A stretch of 8,337 nt of DNA from NCBI GenBank assembly GCA_902826155.1, contig CADEDU010000054.1, positions 12,510 through 20,846 on the forward strand. The letters are read 5' to 3'. Under the pieces are notes generated by a model, which did not search any database, was not told the DNA's origin, and worked only from the letters and a program-made list of their open reading frames with translations. A program made the translations under genes and the position numbers. Of the stretch, positions 1 to 6,235 are shown one piece after another. Source of the stretch: an uncultured beta proteobacterium (GTDB lineage Bacteria > Pseudomonadota > Gammaproteobacteria > Burkholderiales > SG8-39). Numbering within the stretch: the first letter of the stretch is position 1; each line of letters starts with the position of its first letter.

Positions 1-7
1 AATGCGT

Positions 8-12
8 GGAGG
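8..12 (+). promoter_or_regulatory. Ribosome binding site deciding the start of the first Bug receptor
   Basis: GGAGG lies seven bases before the ATG at 20. It falls inside the longer reading that would begin at the ATG at 2, so it favours the start at 20. Confidence 0.75.
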
Positions 13-19
13 ATCGATT

Positions 20-1060
20 ATGTCGCGACCGGCGCCGGTGTGGTCGGTAGAGATGCGTTCTTGCTTGCCGCCGCGGTTTGGTCGGTGGGGGCGGATTGGT
101 GCCGCACTCGCGCTCGGATGGGCACTCGGCTGGGCGTTCGCCGGCGTTGCGCGGGCGCAATCGGCGTTTCCGCAAAAACCGGTGCGCATCATCGTGCCGG
201 TGGTGCCGGGTTCGTTCACCGACCTGGCAGCACGCGCGATCGCCGCGGAGCTTGCCAACGTGTTCGGCCAGCAGGTCATCGCCGAGAATCGCCCCGGCGC
301 CGGCACGATTCTGGGTGCCGATGCGGTTGCGAAATCGCCGGCCGACGGCCACACGCTGCTCATCACCGAAAACTCGATCACGATCTCGGCCGCGCTGTAC
401 GAGAAGTTGCCCTACGACCCGGTGAAGGACTTCATCCCGATCACGATCGTCGCCGAGGCGCCCTACATCCTGTGGTCGCGGGTCGATCTCGAAGCAAAGA
501 CGCTGCGCGAACTGGTTGAGACCGCGCGCAAGAAACCAGGCGCGTTCACGTTCGCTTCGGGCGGACAGGGTACTTCCTCGCATCTGTCGGCCGAACTGTT
601 CTTCGAGAAGGCGGGCATCAGCGTGGTCCATGTGCCGTTCAAGGGGATCGGCGGATCGATGACCGAAGTGATGGCAGGTCGGGTCGACTTCGGCGGATCG
701 AGCGTGGCGAGCCCCATGGGCAACATCCGTGCAGGCAAGCTGCGGCCGCTCGCGGTGACCGGGCGGGCGCGCAGTCCGCTGTTGCCCGATACACCCACCT
801 TTGCCGAAGTCGGATTCACCGACTACGACGCGCCGATCTGGTTCGGATTCCTCGCGCCCACCGGCACGCCAGCGGCCGTCGTCGCACGCTTGCACGATGA
901 GCTGGGCAAGGCTGCGAGCAAGCCGACGATCCGCGCCATGTTCGAGAAGCAAGGCGCGCACGTGATGAACGTATCCGGCACGGAGTTCGCACGGCGCATG
1001 GCCACCGAAATGCAGACCTGGCGCGAGCTGGTGCAACGACGCTCGATCAAAGTGCAGTAG
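20..1060 (+). CDS. Tripartite tricarboxylate transporter (Bug family) periplasmic substrate-binding protein
   Basis: Predicted periplasmic receptor of the TTT/Bug family, which binds small carboxylates (or related compounds) for a TctA/TctB-type membrane carrier. The 346-residue product has an N-terminal signal: Arg-rich residues 13-25, a hydrophobic Ala/Leu/Gly/Trp stretch at about 26-44, and a likely cleavage after A46 (ARA|QS), leaving about 300 residues, the usual mature size. Family landmarks follow: KPVRIIVP at 53-60, the ligand-loop segment PGSFTDLAAR, ENRPGAGTILGA near 89-100, PADGHTLL, LPYDPVKDF and FASGGQGTSSH. The first loop reads PGS where many relatives have GG, which may alter ligand contacts. 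The start at 20 is chosen for its GGAGG; the ATG at 53 would also leave a workable signal peptide. No carrier subunit is encoded nearby, as is common for Bug receptors. The ligand cannot be predicted. Confidence 0.93.
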   Translation: MSRPAPVWSVEMRSCLPPRFGRWGRIGAALALGWALGWAFAGVARAQSAFPQKPVRIIVPVVPGSFTDLAARAIAAELANVFGQQVIAENRPGAGTILGADAVAKSPADGHTLLITENSITISAALYEKLPYDPVKDFIPITIVAEAPYILWSRVDLEAKTLRELVETARKKPGAFTFASGGQGTSSHLSAELFFEKAGISVVHVPFKGIGGSMTEVMAGRVDFGGSSVASPMGNIRAGKLRPLAVTGRARSPLLPDTPTFAEVGFTDYDAPIWFGFLAPTGTPAAVVARLHDELGKAASKPTIRAMFEKQGAHVMNVSGTEFARRMATEMQTWRELVQRRSIKVQ

Positions 1061-1089
1061 CGAACCGGGAGATCGCTAGCGGTCCGCGC

Positions 1090-1118
1090 TTTGCATGGCG
1101 GTGAGTGATCGCTACACT
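1090..1118 (+). promoter_or_regulatory. Candidate sigma70-like promoter upstream of the cupin gene
   Basis: TTTGCA (1090-1095) and TACACT (1113-1118), 17 bases apart, each match four of six consensus positions. They lie in the 146-base gap between the first receptor and the cupin gene, leaving a leader of about 80 bases. A chance match is quite possible. Confidence 0.25.
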
Positions 1119-1206
1119 CGATGTACAACAAGCAGGACTCGCGCGCCTTGGAGACTCACCGACATCGCCGAATCGTACGGCGCCGCATGACCCATAGGAG
1201 GCAGCC

Positions 1207-1758
1207 ATGACAGAGAAAGTCGCCCGACACGAGAAAGACCCGGCCGTCGTCGGCATGTCGCTCGACGAGATCGTCAAGCGCTATGTCGCACGTTTCGGCG
1301 ACCGCAAGCCCGATTGGAGCGCGTTCGCCGATGCTGCGATCGAGGGGTGGCGCCGCGCACAGCACCGCTTCATCGGCAACACCAGCCGCAAGCCTGACCC
1401 GAACTTCATTCCCGCACGGGGCTTCACCTTGAGCGTGATGCATGTGCCACCGGGGCAGGGCAATGCTGCGCACACCCATGAAGCCGAAGAAGTGTTCTTC
1501 GTGCTGAAAGGGCACCTCATGGTGTTCTTCGAGGATGAGCAGGGCAAGCGCGTCGAGACGGTGCTCGGTCCGTGGGATTGCGTGTCGTGTCCGGCCGGGG
1601 TGATCCACGGCTATCACAACAACACGCTCGAGCCGGTCTACACGCAGGTGATGGTCGGCAAACCGCAGCCCGATCTGATGGGCTACGCCGACGCCAACCT
1701 GTATCAGAACCGCGACGCGCACCTGCGCAAGGGCGATACCTCAGTGAAGGGCAACTGA
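1207..1758 (+). CDS. Single-domain cupin metalloprotein
   Basis: Small cytoplasmic cupin of 183 residues with no signal peptide. Both conserved cupin motifs are complete: motif 1 runs G83-x5-H89-x-H91-x3-E95-x6-G102, and motif 2 runs G121-x7-P129-x-G131-x2-H134-x3-N138. H89, H91, E95 and H134 are the expected ligands of a divalent metal, so it is probably an active metal-dependent enzyme (dioxygenase, isomerase or decarboxylase type) or a small-molecule sensor. An N-terminal helical extension of about 65 residues (LDEIVKRYVARFGD and following) precedes the barrel. The start is clear: AGGAGG at 1196-1201, five bases before the ATG. It sits between two Bug receptors and 51 bases before the second, suggesting a shared transcript and a role in metabolising or sensing the imported compound. 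The reaction cannot be assigned from sequence. Confidence 0.9.
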   Translation: MTEKVARHEKDPAVVGMSLDEIVKRYVARFGDRKPDWSAFADAAIEGWRRAQHRFIGNTSRKPDPNFIPARGFTLSVMHVPPGQGNAAHTHEAEEVFFVLKGHLMVFFEDEQGKRVETVLGPWDCVSCPAGVIHGYHNNTLEPVYTQVMVGKPQPDLMGYADANLYQNRDAHLRKGDTSVKGN

Positions 1759-1809
1759 CGCGTCGCCGGTGCGCTCAGCGCGCAGCGGCGATGTGAGGAG
1801 GCACAGGAG

Positions 1810-2766
1810 ATGAGGATCACAGCGTTCGTACTTGCATGCCTGGCCGCGGTGGCCGCGCATGCACAGTCCTATCCGGCCCGACCCGTCACGTTGGTTTCGA
1901 CCGCGCCGGCCGGTGGATCGATCGATGCCGTCGCGCGCCTGATCGCGACCGATCTGGCCAAAGCGATCGGGCAGCCTCTGGTGGTCGAGACCAAGCCCGG
2001 TGCGGGCGGCAATATCGCGGCGGAGTTCGTGTCGAAGGCAGCGCCCGATGGCTACACGATCATGATTTCCAGCTCGAGCACCCTCACCACCAATCCGCAT
2101 ATCTACAAGTCGCTGCCCTTCGATGCGGACAAGAGCTTCACGCCGATCATCCAGCCCACGCGGATGAACATGATCCTCGCGGTGCATCCGAAGCTGAACG
2201 TGACGAGTGTCGAGCAGTTCGTCGCAGCGCTGAAGTCGCAGCCGGGCAAATTGAATTTCGCCTCGGGCGGCGTGGGCACCTTGCAGCATGTGGCCGCAGA
2301 GCTGTTTGCGATGCAGACCGGCACAAAGGCCAGTCACGTTCCATACAAAGGCGTCGCACCGGCGATGACCGACCTGGTGGCCGGGCAGACCGACTATATG
2401 TTCGACTCGGCGACTTCGGTGCCACACGTGAAGGCCGGCAAGTTGCGCGCGCTCGCGGTGGTGGGGCCCGATCGATTGCCCGCGCTGCCTGAGGTCGCGA
2501 CGTTCAAGGAGTTGGGTGTCGCAGGCATGGAAGCGGCAGCGGGTTACTACGCGATCGTCGCGCCGGCCGGCACGCCCAGAGAGATCGTCGATCGGCTGAA
2601 CGCGGAGATGACGAAGATCCTCAAACAGCCGGCGGTCGTGGAGCGCATCAGCGCGATCGGCCTCGAGCCGCACACTTCAACGCCGGAGCAACTCGGCGCG
2701 GCGCTCCGCAATGATCGTGCGCGACTCGCACAAGTGATCAAGGCGGCGGGCGTGAGCGCGCAGTAG
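1810..2766 (+). CDS. Second Bug-family (TTT) periplasmic substrate-binding protein
   Basis: Second TTT-family receptor, 318 residues. A short Sec signal (MRITAFVLACLAAVAAHA) is cleaved probably after A18 (AHA|QS), giving a mature protein of about 300 residues. Landmarks: YPARPVTLVS at 21-30, the canonical loop APAGGSIDAVAR (about 32-43), ETKPGAGGNIAAEFV, APDGYTIMIS, LPFDADKSFTPI, NFASGGVGTLQH and HVPYKGVAPAMTDLVAG. Here the GG loop is intact, unlike the first receptor, and the two proteins differ throughout, so they are not a recent duplication and probably bind different ligands. GAGGAGG at 1795-1801 supports the start, with eight bases to the ATG. The gene follows the cupin by 51 bases, probably in one operon. 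It ends 18 bases from the oppositely oriented DUF2182 gene, and no clear terminator lies in that gap. Confidence 0.94.
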   Translation: MRITAFVLACLAAVAAHAQSYPARPVTLVSTAPAGGSIDAVARLIATDLAKAIGQPLVVETKPGAGGNIAAEFVSKAAPDGYTIMISSSSTLTTNPHIYKSLPFDADKSFTPIIQPTRMNMILAVHPKLNVTSVEQFVAALKSQPGKLNFASGGVGTLQHVAAELFAMQTGTKASHVPYKGVAPAMTDLVAGQTDYMFDSATSVPHVKAGKLRALAVVGPDRLPALPEVATFKELGVAGMEAAAGYYAIVAPAGTPREIVDRLNAEMTKILKQPAVVERISAIGLEPHTSTPEQLGAALRNDRARLAQVIKAAGVSAQ

Positions 2767-2784
2767 CGATCGATCCGGTTGCTG

Positions 2785-3576
2785 CTAGAACGGCAGGGTT
2801 GCGCCGATAAACCACCGCGCGATCAGGATGATTCCGGTGGCCGACAGCGCGATACCGATCGTGTGACGCCACAGGGCGGCGCCGGGCAGCATCTTCTCGA
2901 TCATCACCAGCACGGTCAGCGCGGCTACCCACAGCAGATTCATCACAGCGACCGCGAATAGCAGCGCCATCAGCACCGCGCAGCAGCCGACGCAGTACCC
3001 GCCGTGGCGCACGCCCATCACGATCGCACCGAGCGCGCCATCGCGCCACTCCGAGAGCACGAATCCGATCGGCGACCGGCAGCGGGTCAGACACACCTCC
3101 TTGAGCGGGGTCCATTGATACAAACCCGCCGCCAGGAACAACGCACCGCTCAGTCCGAGCGAGGTCGAGCGCATCATCGTGTCGAGCAGACCCGCGCGCT
3201 CCAGGCCCCAGTGAGCGAGCGTTGCGAGCAGGCTGTAGGCCGACCAGGCGAGCAGATAGCCGCCGATGAAGTAGCCGGTGGCGACATACGGCGCTTCGCG
3301 TGCCCGACGCCGCTGGTTGATCGTGGCGAACGCGTCAACCATCGGCGCGACCGTCGGCAGCATCATCGCTCCCATCATGATCACCCACATGAGCAGCATC
3401 GCGAAGAACTGCCCGGTGGACCACGGCGCGGGCACCGCGGGTTCCATCCCGCGCGCTTCCAAGATGGTGAACGCCCAGGCGAGGACGCAGACCAGCGCTA
3501 GCCCGATCGCCAGAATTGCGCGCTCCCGTAACGGGAGCGCGGTACCTAGACCTTCTTCCTGAGCGGCTTGCGCCAT
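2785..3576 (-). CDS. DUF2182 (COG5486) predicted metal-binding integral membrane protein
   Basis: Inner-membrane protein of 263 residues with about six or seven hydrophobic helices (roughly 20-39, 56-76, 100-122, 138-155, 180-195, 199-221 and 237-257). It matches the DUF2182 family, described as a predicted metal-binding membrane protein; its biochemical role is unknown. Possible ligands cluster late: C162 and C166 (CLTRC, followed by RSPIGF), H191, C195, C198 and C199 (HGGYCVGCC), then M212-N213 and E227-K228 (MIEKMLP). A Met-rich helix (LLMWVIMMGAMMLP, 61-74) is also notable. The ATG at 3576 is the only standard start in this frame close before the first helix. It lies inside the DUF1326 gene, overlapping it by 31 bases, and has no good ribosome binding site, so translation is probably coupled to DUF1326. 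The same frame stays open back to 3891, but that stretch is Arg/Ala-rich shadow of DUF1326. Confidence 0.85.
   Translation of the reverse strand: MAQAAQEEGLGTALPLRERAILAIGLALVCVLAWAFTILEARGMEPAVPAPWSTGQFFAMLLMWVIMMGAMMLPTVAPMVDAFATINQRRRAREAPYVATGYFIGGYLLAWSAYSLLATLAHWGLERAGLLDTMMRSTSLGLSGALFLAAGLYQWTPLKEVCLTRCRSPIGFVLSEWRDGALGAIVMGVRHGGYCVGCCAVLMALLFAVAVMNLLWVAALTVLVMIEKMLPGAALWRHTIGIALSATGIILIARWFIGATLPF
3519..3541. repeat. Perfect inverted repeat (11-bp arms, 1-base centre) at the DUF1326/DUF2182 junction
   Basis: The arms CGCGCTCCCGT (3519-3529) and ACGGGAGCGCG (3531-3541) are exact reverse complements around an A at 3530. As RNA, a nine-pair GC-rich stem with a five-base loop is the realistic fold. 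On the transcribed minus strand it begins four bases after the DUF1326 stop codon (3546-3548) and about 12 codons into DUF2182. No U-rich tract follows, so it is not a standard intrinsic terminator. It could slow ribosomes, stabilise an upstream mRNA segment or tune DUF2182 expression. Confidence 0.6.
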
Positions 3577-4259
3577 GTGAAGGTCTGCGGACCACGCAGA
3601 TCGAACGCGATGTGCTTGGACGAGCGCGCGCTCCAATCCCAGCTGCGGCCGAACGCACCGGTGACGACGTTGCGCTTGGCCTCGCCGAGCGTGAGATGCC
3701 CAGGGACCACCTCGGGCCGTGGCGCGTTGTAGATCCGGCAGGTGTCGCCCGGGGGCACCATGTACTTGCGGAACGGCCCGCCGAGCCCTTTGATCTTGCC
3801 CGGCACGTTCACCTGCCACTTCTCCTCGTCGCAGCTCACTTTCATCGACACGAACTCCACGCCGTCGACCTTGAGCGTGAGATCGGCCCACGCCGCAAAG
3901 GCGCCGCCGGCCTTGCCGAGGAAGATGTTGGTGAGCGCCTCGCGCTGCGCCTCATCGGCGCGCGCGTCGATCAGGAAGCCGAATTCCCTGTTCTTCTCGA
4001 ACACCGTGCCTTCGAAGTGGATCACCAGCACCACCGCGAGATCGCCGTCGAGGCGCACCGAACCGTAGTGGCCTTTTCGGATCAGCCAGGTGAGCACGCC
4101 CTCGCAGTAGCCGAGCGTCGGCGGCGAGCTGAAGACGCACGGGCAGCCGATCGCGCAGTTGCACAGATCCCACCAGTCGCCTTGCAATCGCCACTCCGGC
4201 ACGATGGGCGCTTTGGGCGCCTTCGGTAATTTCCCTGCTCGTGAGCGCAATCCCAACAT
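3546..4259 (-). CDS. DUF1326 domain-containing protein with CxC-x3-CxC motif
   Basis: Soluble 237-residue protein of the uncharacterised DUF1326 family (COG5588). After a basic N-terminal stretch of about 20 residues it enters the family core at EWRLQGDWWDLCNCAIGCPC. C33, C35, C39 and C41 form CxC-x3-CxC, followed by FSSPPTLGYCEG with C52; this cluster is a plausible metal or redox site. Later come HFEGTVFEKN, a region resembling the family's GKAGG segment, SCDEEKWQV, and a C-terminal GRSWDWSARSSKHIAFD typical of these proteins. No signal peptide or membrane helix is visible. The start is well supported by GGAGG at 4266-4270, six bases upstream. The 3' end overlaps the DUF2182 start by 31 bases, and the two families are commonly neighbours, implying a joint function. 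Function is unknown; metal handling is inference from the cysteines. Confidence 0.88.
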   Translation of the reverse strand: MLGLRSRAGKLPKAPKAPIVPEWRLQGDWWDLCNCAIGCPCVFSSPPTLGYCEGVLTWLIRKGHYGSVRLDGDLAVVLVIHFEGTVFEKNREFGFLIDARADEAQREALTNIFLGKAGGAFAAWADLTLKVDGVEFVSMKVSCDEEKWQVNVPGKIKGLGGPFRKYMVPPGDTCRIYNAPRPEVVPGHLTLGEAKRNVVTGAFGRSWDWSARSSKHIAFDLRGPQTFTWRKPLRKKV

Positions 4260-4265
4260 GGCGTG

Positions 4266-4270
4266 CCTCC
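4266..4270 (-). promoter_or_regulatory. Ribosome binding site of the DUF1326 gene
   Basis: CCTCC on the plus strand reads GGAGG on the coding strand, six bases before the ATG at 4259. It fixes the start and shows that DUF1326 initiates independently of the gene upstream. Confidence 0.75.
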
Positions 4271-4388
4271 AGGTCCGGCGGCGAGTTGTCGGTGCCGGCC
4301 GATGCTACTCCCGCGCCATGCTGGAGCGAAAGCCGCCGGCGAAAGTCGAGACCGCACTGCTTGGCCAGCGGACCGGCCAGATTCGACG

Positions 4389-5129
4389 CTACCTGCTACC
4401 CGGCAATGTGAACAGCCCGCGAGGTAGCGTGTCGATGAACGCGAGCGATTCGGTGTCGCTCACGACGTCGGCGTACTTCGCATGCATGTCGCACAGGTTG
4501 ATCGCGTGCGAGACCTGCAGGCGATCGAAACATCCTTCGGCAACCACCGCTACGCGCAGGTTGTTGGAGAACGCATCGATCACCGTGGCCCGCACGCAGC
4601 CGCTGGTCGAAACGCCGCACACGAGCAATGAATCGACCTTCAGGTCGTAGAGAAACGACAGCAGCGGCGTGCCGAAGAACGCGCTGGGCTTGGTCTTGAG
4701 GATGACGACGTCCTGCGGCGCCGGGGCGATCTCGCGCACGATCTCGTTGCCCTTGATCTCGAGCGCGGTGTCCTCCAGTTCGCGCGAATTCTTCCAGCGC
4801 CAGCTGCCGGCATCGAATCCGTCGGGCCGGCGCGTGTTGGTACTGTAGAAGACCGGCAGTCCCTTTGCGTGGCAGGCATCGATGAGGCGGCGAATCACCT
4901 TGATCGACTCCCACCCCTCCTCGCCGCACGAGTTGCGCCAGCGCCGTATCGACTCGAGGATCGGCGCCGGTGCCTCCCCCACGAAGTTGTAGTTCACATC
5001 GACGATCATCAGCGCCGGGCGAGAGCCGAAGCCCATCTTCGCGCCATAGCCCGATGTTTCCAGTACTTCGCGATCGCGCGGCGTTAGGTGCTGCGCCCAA
5101 AGGGGTGCGCTCGTGCGGGGTGCGTTCAT
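4389..5129 (-). CDS. Isochorismatase-family cysteine amidohydrolase (N-carbamoylsarcosine amidase / RutB-like)
   Basis: Cytoplasmic 246-residue hydrolase of the isochorismatase-like cysteine hydrolase superfamily. Members cleave amide, carbamoyl or ureido C-N bonds through an Asp-Lys-Cys triad. All three are visible: D44 in LMIVDVNYNF, K145 in VILKTKPSAFFGT, and nucleophile C178 in CGVSTSGCVRATVIDA, which carries the usual cis-peptide neighbourhood. The triad spacing and the segments GFGSRPALMIVD and CGEEGWESI most resemble N-carbamoylsarcosine amidohydrolase and its relatives; RutB (ureidoacrylate) and NicF (maleamate) belong to the same superfamily. The start at 5129 has GGGAGG at 5135-5140, five bases away; the ATG at 5165 in the same frame lacks this support. 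It is divergent from an alpha/beta hydrolase and lies 129 bases upstream of DUF1326 on the same strand. Family and catalytic residues are clear; the substrate is not. Confidence 0.92.
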   Translation of the reverse strand: MNAPRTSAPLWAQHLTPRDREVLETSGYGAKMGFGSRPALMIVDVNYNFVGEAPAPILESIRRWRNSCGEEGWESIKVIRRLIDACHAKGLPVFYSTNTRRPDGFDAGSWRWKNSRELEDTALEIKGNEIVREIAPAPQDVVILKTKPSAFFGTPLLSFLYDLKVDSLLVCGVSTSGCVRATVIDAFSNNLRVAVVAEGCFDRLQVSHAINLCDMHAKYADVVSDTESLAFIDTLPRGLFTLPGSR

Positions 5130-5134
5130 CGTGT

Positions 5135-5140
5135 CCTCCC
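5135..5140 (-). promoter_or_regulatory. Ribosome binding site deciding the amidohydrolase start
   Basis: On the coding strand this reads GGGAGG, five bases before the ATG at 5129. It rules in favour of that start over the in-frame ATG at 5165, within whose coding sequence it would fall. Confidence 0.75.
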
Positions 5141-5224
5141 GGTCGGATGGCTGCGAGCACACCATGGATGGCGATTTGATGCAACCGCACGAAATCAGTG
5201 CAAGGGATCACCGAAGGGGTGTGC

Positions 5225-5253
5225 TGGACGCGCTGCGTGGCCGATCCGATAAT
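5225..5253 (+). promoter_or_regulatory. Candidate sigma70-like promoter for the alpha/beta hydrolase
   Basis: TGGACG (5225-5230, four of six matches to the -35 consensus) and GATAAT (5248-5253, five of six to the -10) are separated by exactly 17 bases. They lie in the 165-base divergent gap, about 42 bases before the hydrolase ATG. This is the best promoter match I found in the window. I see no equally good match for the opposite strand. Confidence 0.4.
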
Positions 5254-5282
5254 CCGCGCGCGTCAGTGTGGCGGACAGACAG

Positions 5283-5287
5283 AGGAG
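5283..5287 (+). promoter_or_regulatory. Ribosome binding site deciding the alpha/beta hydrolase start
   Basis: AGGAG ends seven bases before the ATG at 5295. It argues against the in-frame ATG at 5268, which would place it inside the coding region. Confidence 0.75.
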
Positions 5288-5294
5288 AATCGGC

Positions 5295-6098
5295 ATGCCC
5301 AAGTCGGCGTTCGGCGATTTCGAGCTGTACTACGAGATTCATGGCGACGGGGAACCGGTCCTGTTGGTGCCGGGGCTGGGTGGACTGGGTGCTTATTTCG
5401 CGCCAAACGTTCCGGCGTTCGCAAAACGTTATCGCACGATCATTCATGACCACCGCGGGACCGGGCAGAGCACGCACGTCAAGATGAAGTACTCGGTCGA
5501 TCAGATGACCGACGATCTGGTGCGGCTGATGGATCACCTGAAGATCGAGCGTGCGCATCTGGTTGGCCACTCCACCGGAGGTGCCATCGGCCAGACGCTC
5601 GCCGTGAAGCATCCGGAGCGGCTCGCGAGCATGGTCATCTACGCGAGCTGGACGCATTGCGATCCGTTCTTCGCGCGCACCTTCGAGGCGCGGCGGGCGC
5701 TGCTCATCGACTCAGGCGCGCGCGCGTACGTACGCAGCACCCCGGTATTCCTGTACCCGGATTGGTGGATCAACGAGAACCTCGCGCTGCTGGAAGAGCG
5801 CGAGAAGCTGAGCATCCCGGCTTTTCCGGCGCCGGAGATCGGTGCCGCGCGGATCGATGCGATCCTCGCGTTCGATCGGCGCGCCGATCTGCCCAAAGTG
5901 CGCACGCCCAGTCTGGTGTTGTGCGCGAAGGACGATATCCTCACCCCACCGTACTTCTCACGCGAGCTCGTGCGACTGATTCCGAACGCCGAGCTGCTAC
6001 TGCTGGAGCGCGGCGGGCATTGCGCATCAGAGACCGCGAGCAGGGAATTCAACGCTGCCGCGCTCGGGTTCATCGCTCGGCATCCGATCGGCAAGTAA
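5295..6098 (+). CDS. Alpha/beta-fold hydrolase, RutD-like
   Basis: Cytoplasmic alpha/beta hydrolase of 267 residues with an intact apparent triad: nucleophile S93 in the elbow GHSTGG (91-96), acid D214 in CAKDDILTP, and H242 in RGGHCASE. The oxyanion-hole region is VPGLGGLGAYF (25-35), and the DHRGTGQST loop (52-60) is typical of this fold. Several segments recall RutD of the Rut pyrimidine pathway, notably LGGLGAYFAPN, TPVFLYPDWWINEN (149-162) in the cap and RELVRLIPNAE with GGH. NicD (N-formylmaleamate deformylase) and 3-oxoadipate enol-lactonases are alternative relatives. The start at 5295 has AGGAG seven bases away. It is divergent from an isochorismatase-family amidohydrolase, an arrangement suggesting consecutive hydrolytic steps on one compound. 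No RutA, RutC or RutF gene is present, so a complete Rut pathway is not encoded here. Confidence 0.92.
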   Translation: MPKSAFGDFELYYEIHGDGEPVLLVPGLGGLGAYFAPNVPAFAKRYRTIIHDHRGTGQSTHVKMKYSVDQMTDDLVRLMDHLKIERAHLVGHSTGGAIGQTLAVKHPERLASMVIYASWTHCDPFFARTFEARRALLIDSGARAYVRSTPVFLYPDWWINENLALLEEREKLSIPAFPAPEIGAARIDAILAFDRRADLPKVRTPSLVLCAKDDILTPPYFSRELVRLIPNAELLLLERGGHCASETASREFNAAALGFIARHPIGK

Positions 6099-6110
6099 GC
6101 GCCCGCGCGA

Positions 6111-6130
6111 TGCGATGCGTCGGCGTCGCA
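6111..6130 (+). other. Possible stem-loop after the alpha/beta hydrolase gene
   Basis: TGCGATG (6111-6117) can pair with CGTCGCA (6124-6130), seven pairs including one G-U, across a six-base loop. It begins 12 bases past the hydrolase stop. No T tract follows, so termination there is doubtful. Confidence 0.25.
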
Positions 6131-6235
6131 GGTCGGCGGACGATCGGCTGTCAATCCGCCTTCGAAGCAGGTTGGTCGCGGGTATCATGATCGGAACGCG
6201 CACTGCACTCGCGCGATCACCGGCGACGTTCAATC

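Noticed and set aside
1071..1084. Near-palindrome GATCGCTAGCGGTC after the first Bug gene as a terminator
   Set aside because: The symmetry has no loop and no T tract follows, so it does not look like an intrinsic terminator.
1741..2673. 310-residue minus-strand reading frame opposite the second Bug receptor
   Set aside because: It is Arg/His/Asp-rich low-complexity translation in the antisense of a clear family member, a usual artefact of high-GC coding DNA, and has no recognisable domain.
2767..2784. Bidirectional terminator between the convergent second Bug and DUF2182 genes
   Set aside because: The 18-base gap contains only a short GATCGATC palindrome, with no stem of useful length and no T tract.
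3577..3891. N-terminal extension of the DUF2182 frame by 105 residues
   Set aside because: The extension lies wholly inside DUF1326 in another frame and reads as Arg/Ala/Gly-rich shadow sequence; the family's usual length begins near the ATG at 3576.
3516..4229. 237-residue plus-strand reading frame opposite DUF1326
   Set aside because: It is antisense to a recognised family with a good ribosome binding site, and its own composition is Arg/Ala/His-rich without motifs.
4396..5211. 271-residue minus-strand frame overlapping the amidohydrolase
   Set aside because: It is an alternative frame of a gene whose catalytic triad is complete in the chosen frame, and the product is Arg-rich without motifs.
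6149..6154. Minus-strand TTGACA in the gap before the DUF748 gene
   Set aside because: No acceptable -10 lies at the right distance, and no minus-strand gene starts to its left.
5657..6190. 177-residue plus-strand frame overlapping the 3' half of the alpha/beta hydrolase
   Set aside because: It is an Arg/Ala-rich shifted-frame translation; the annotated frame carries the acid and histidine of the triad.
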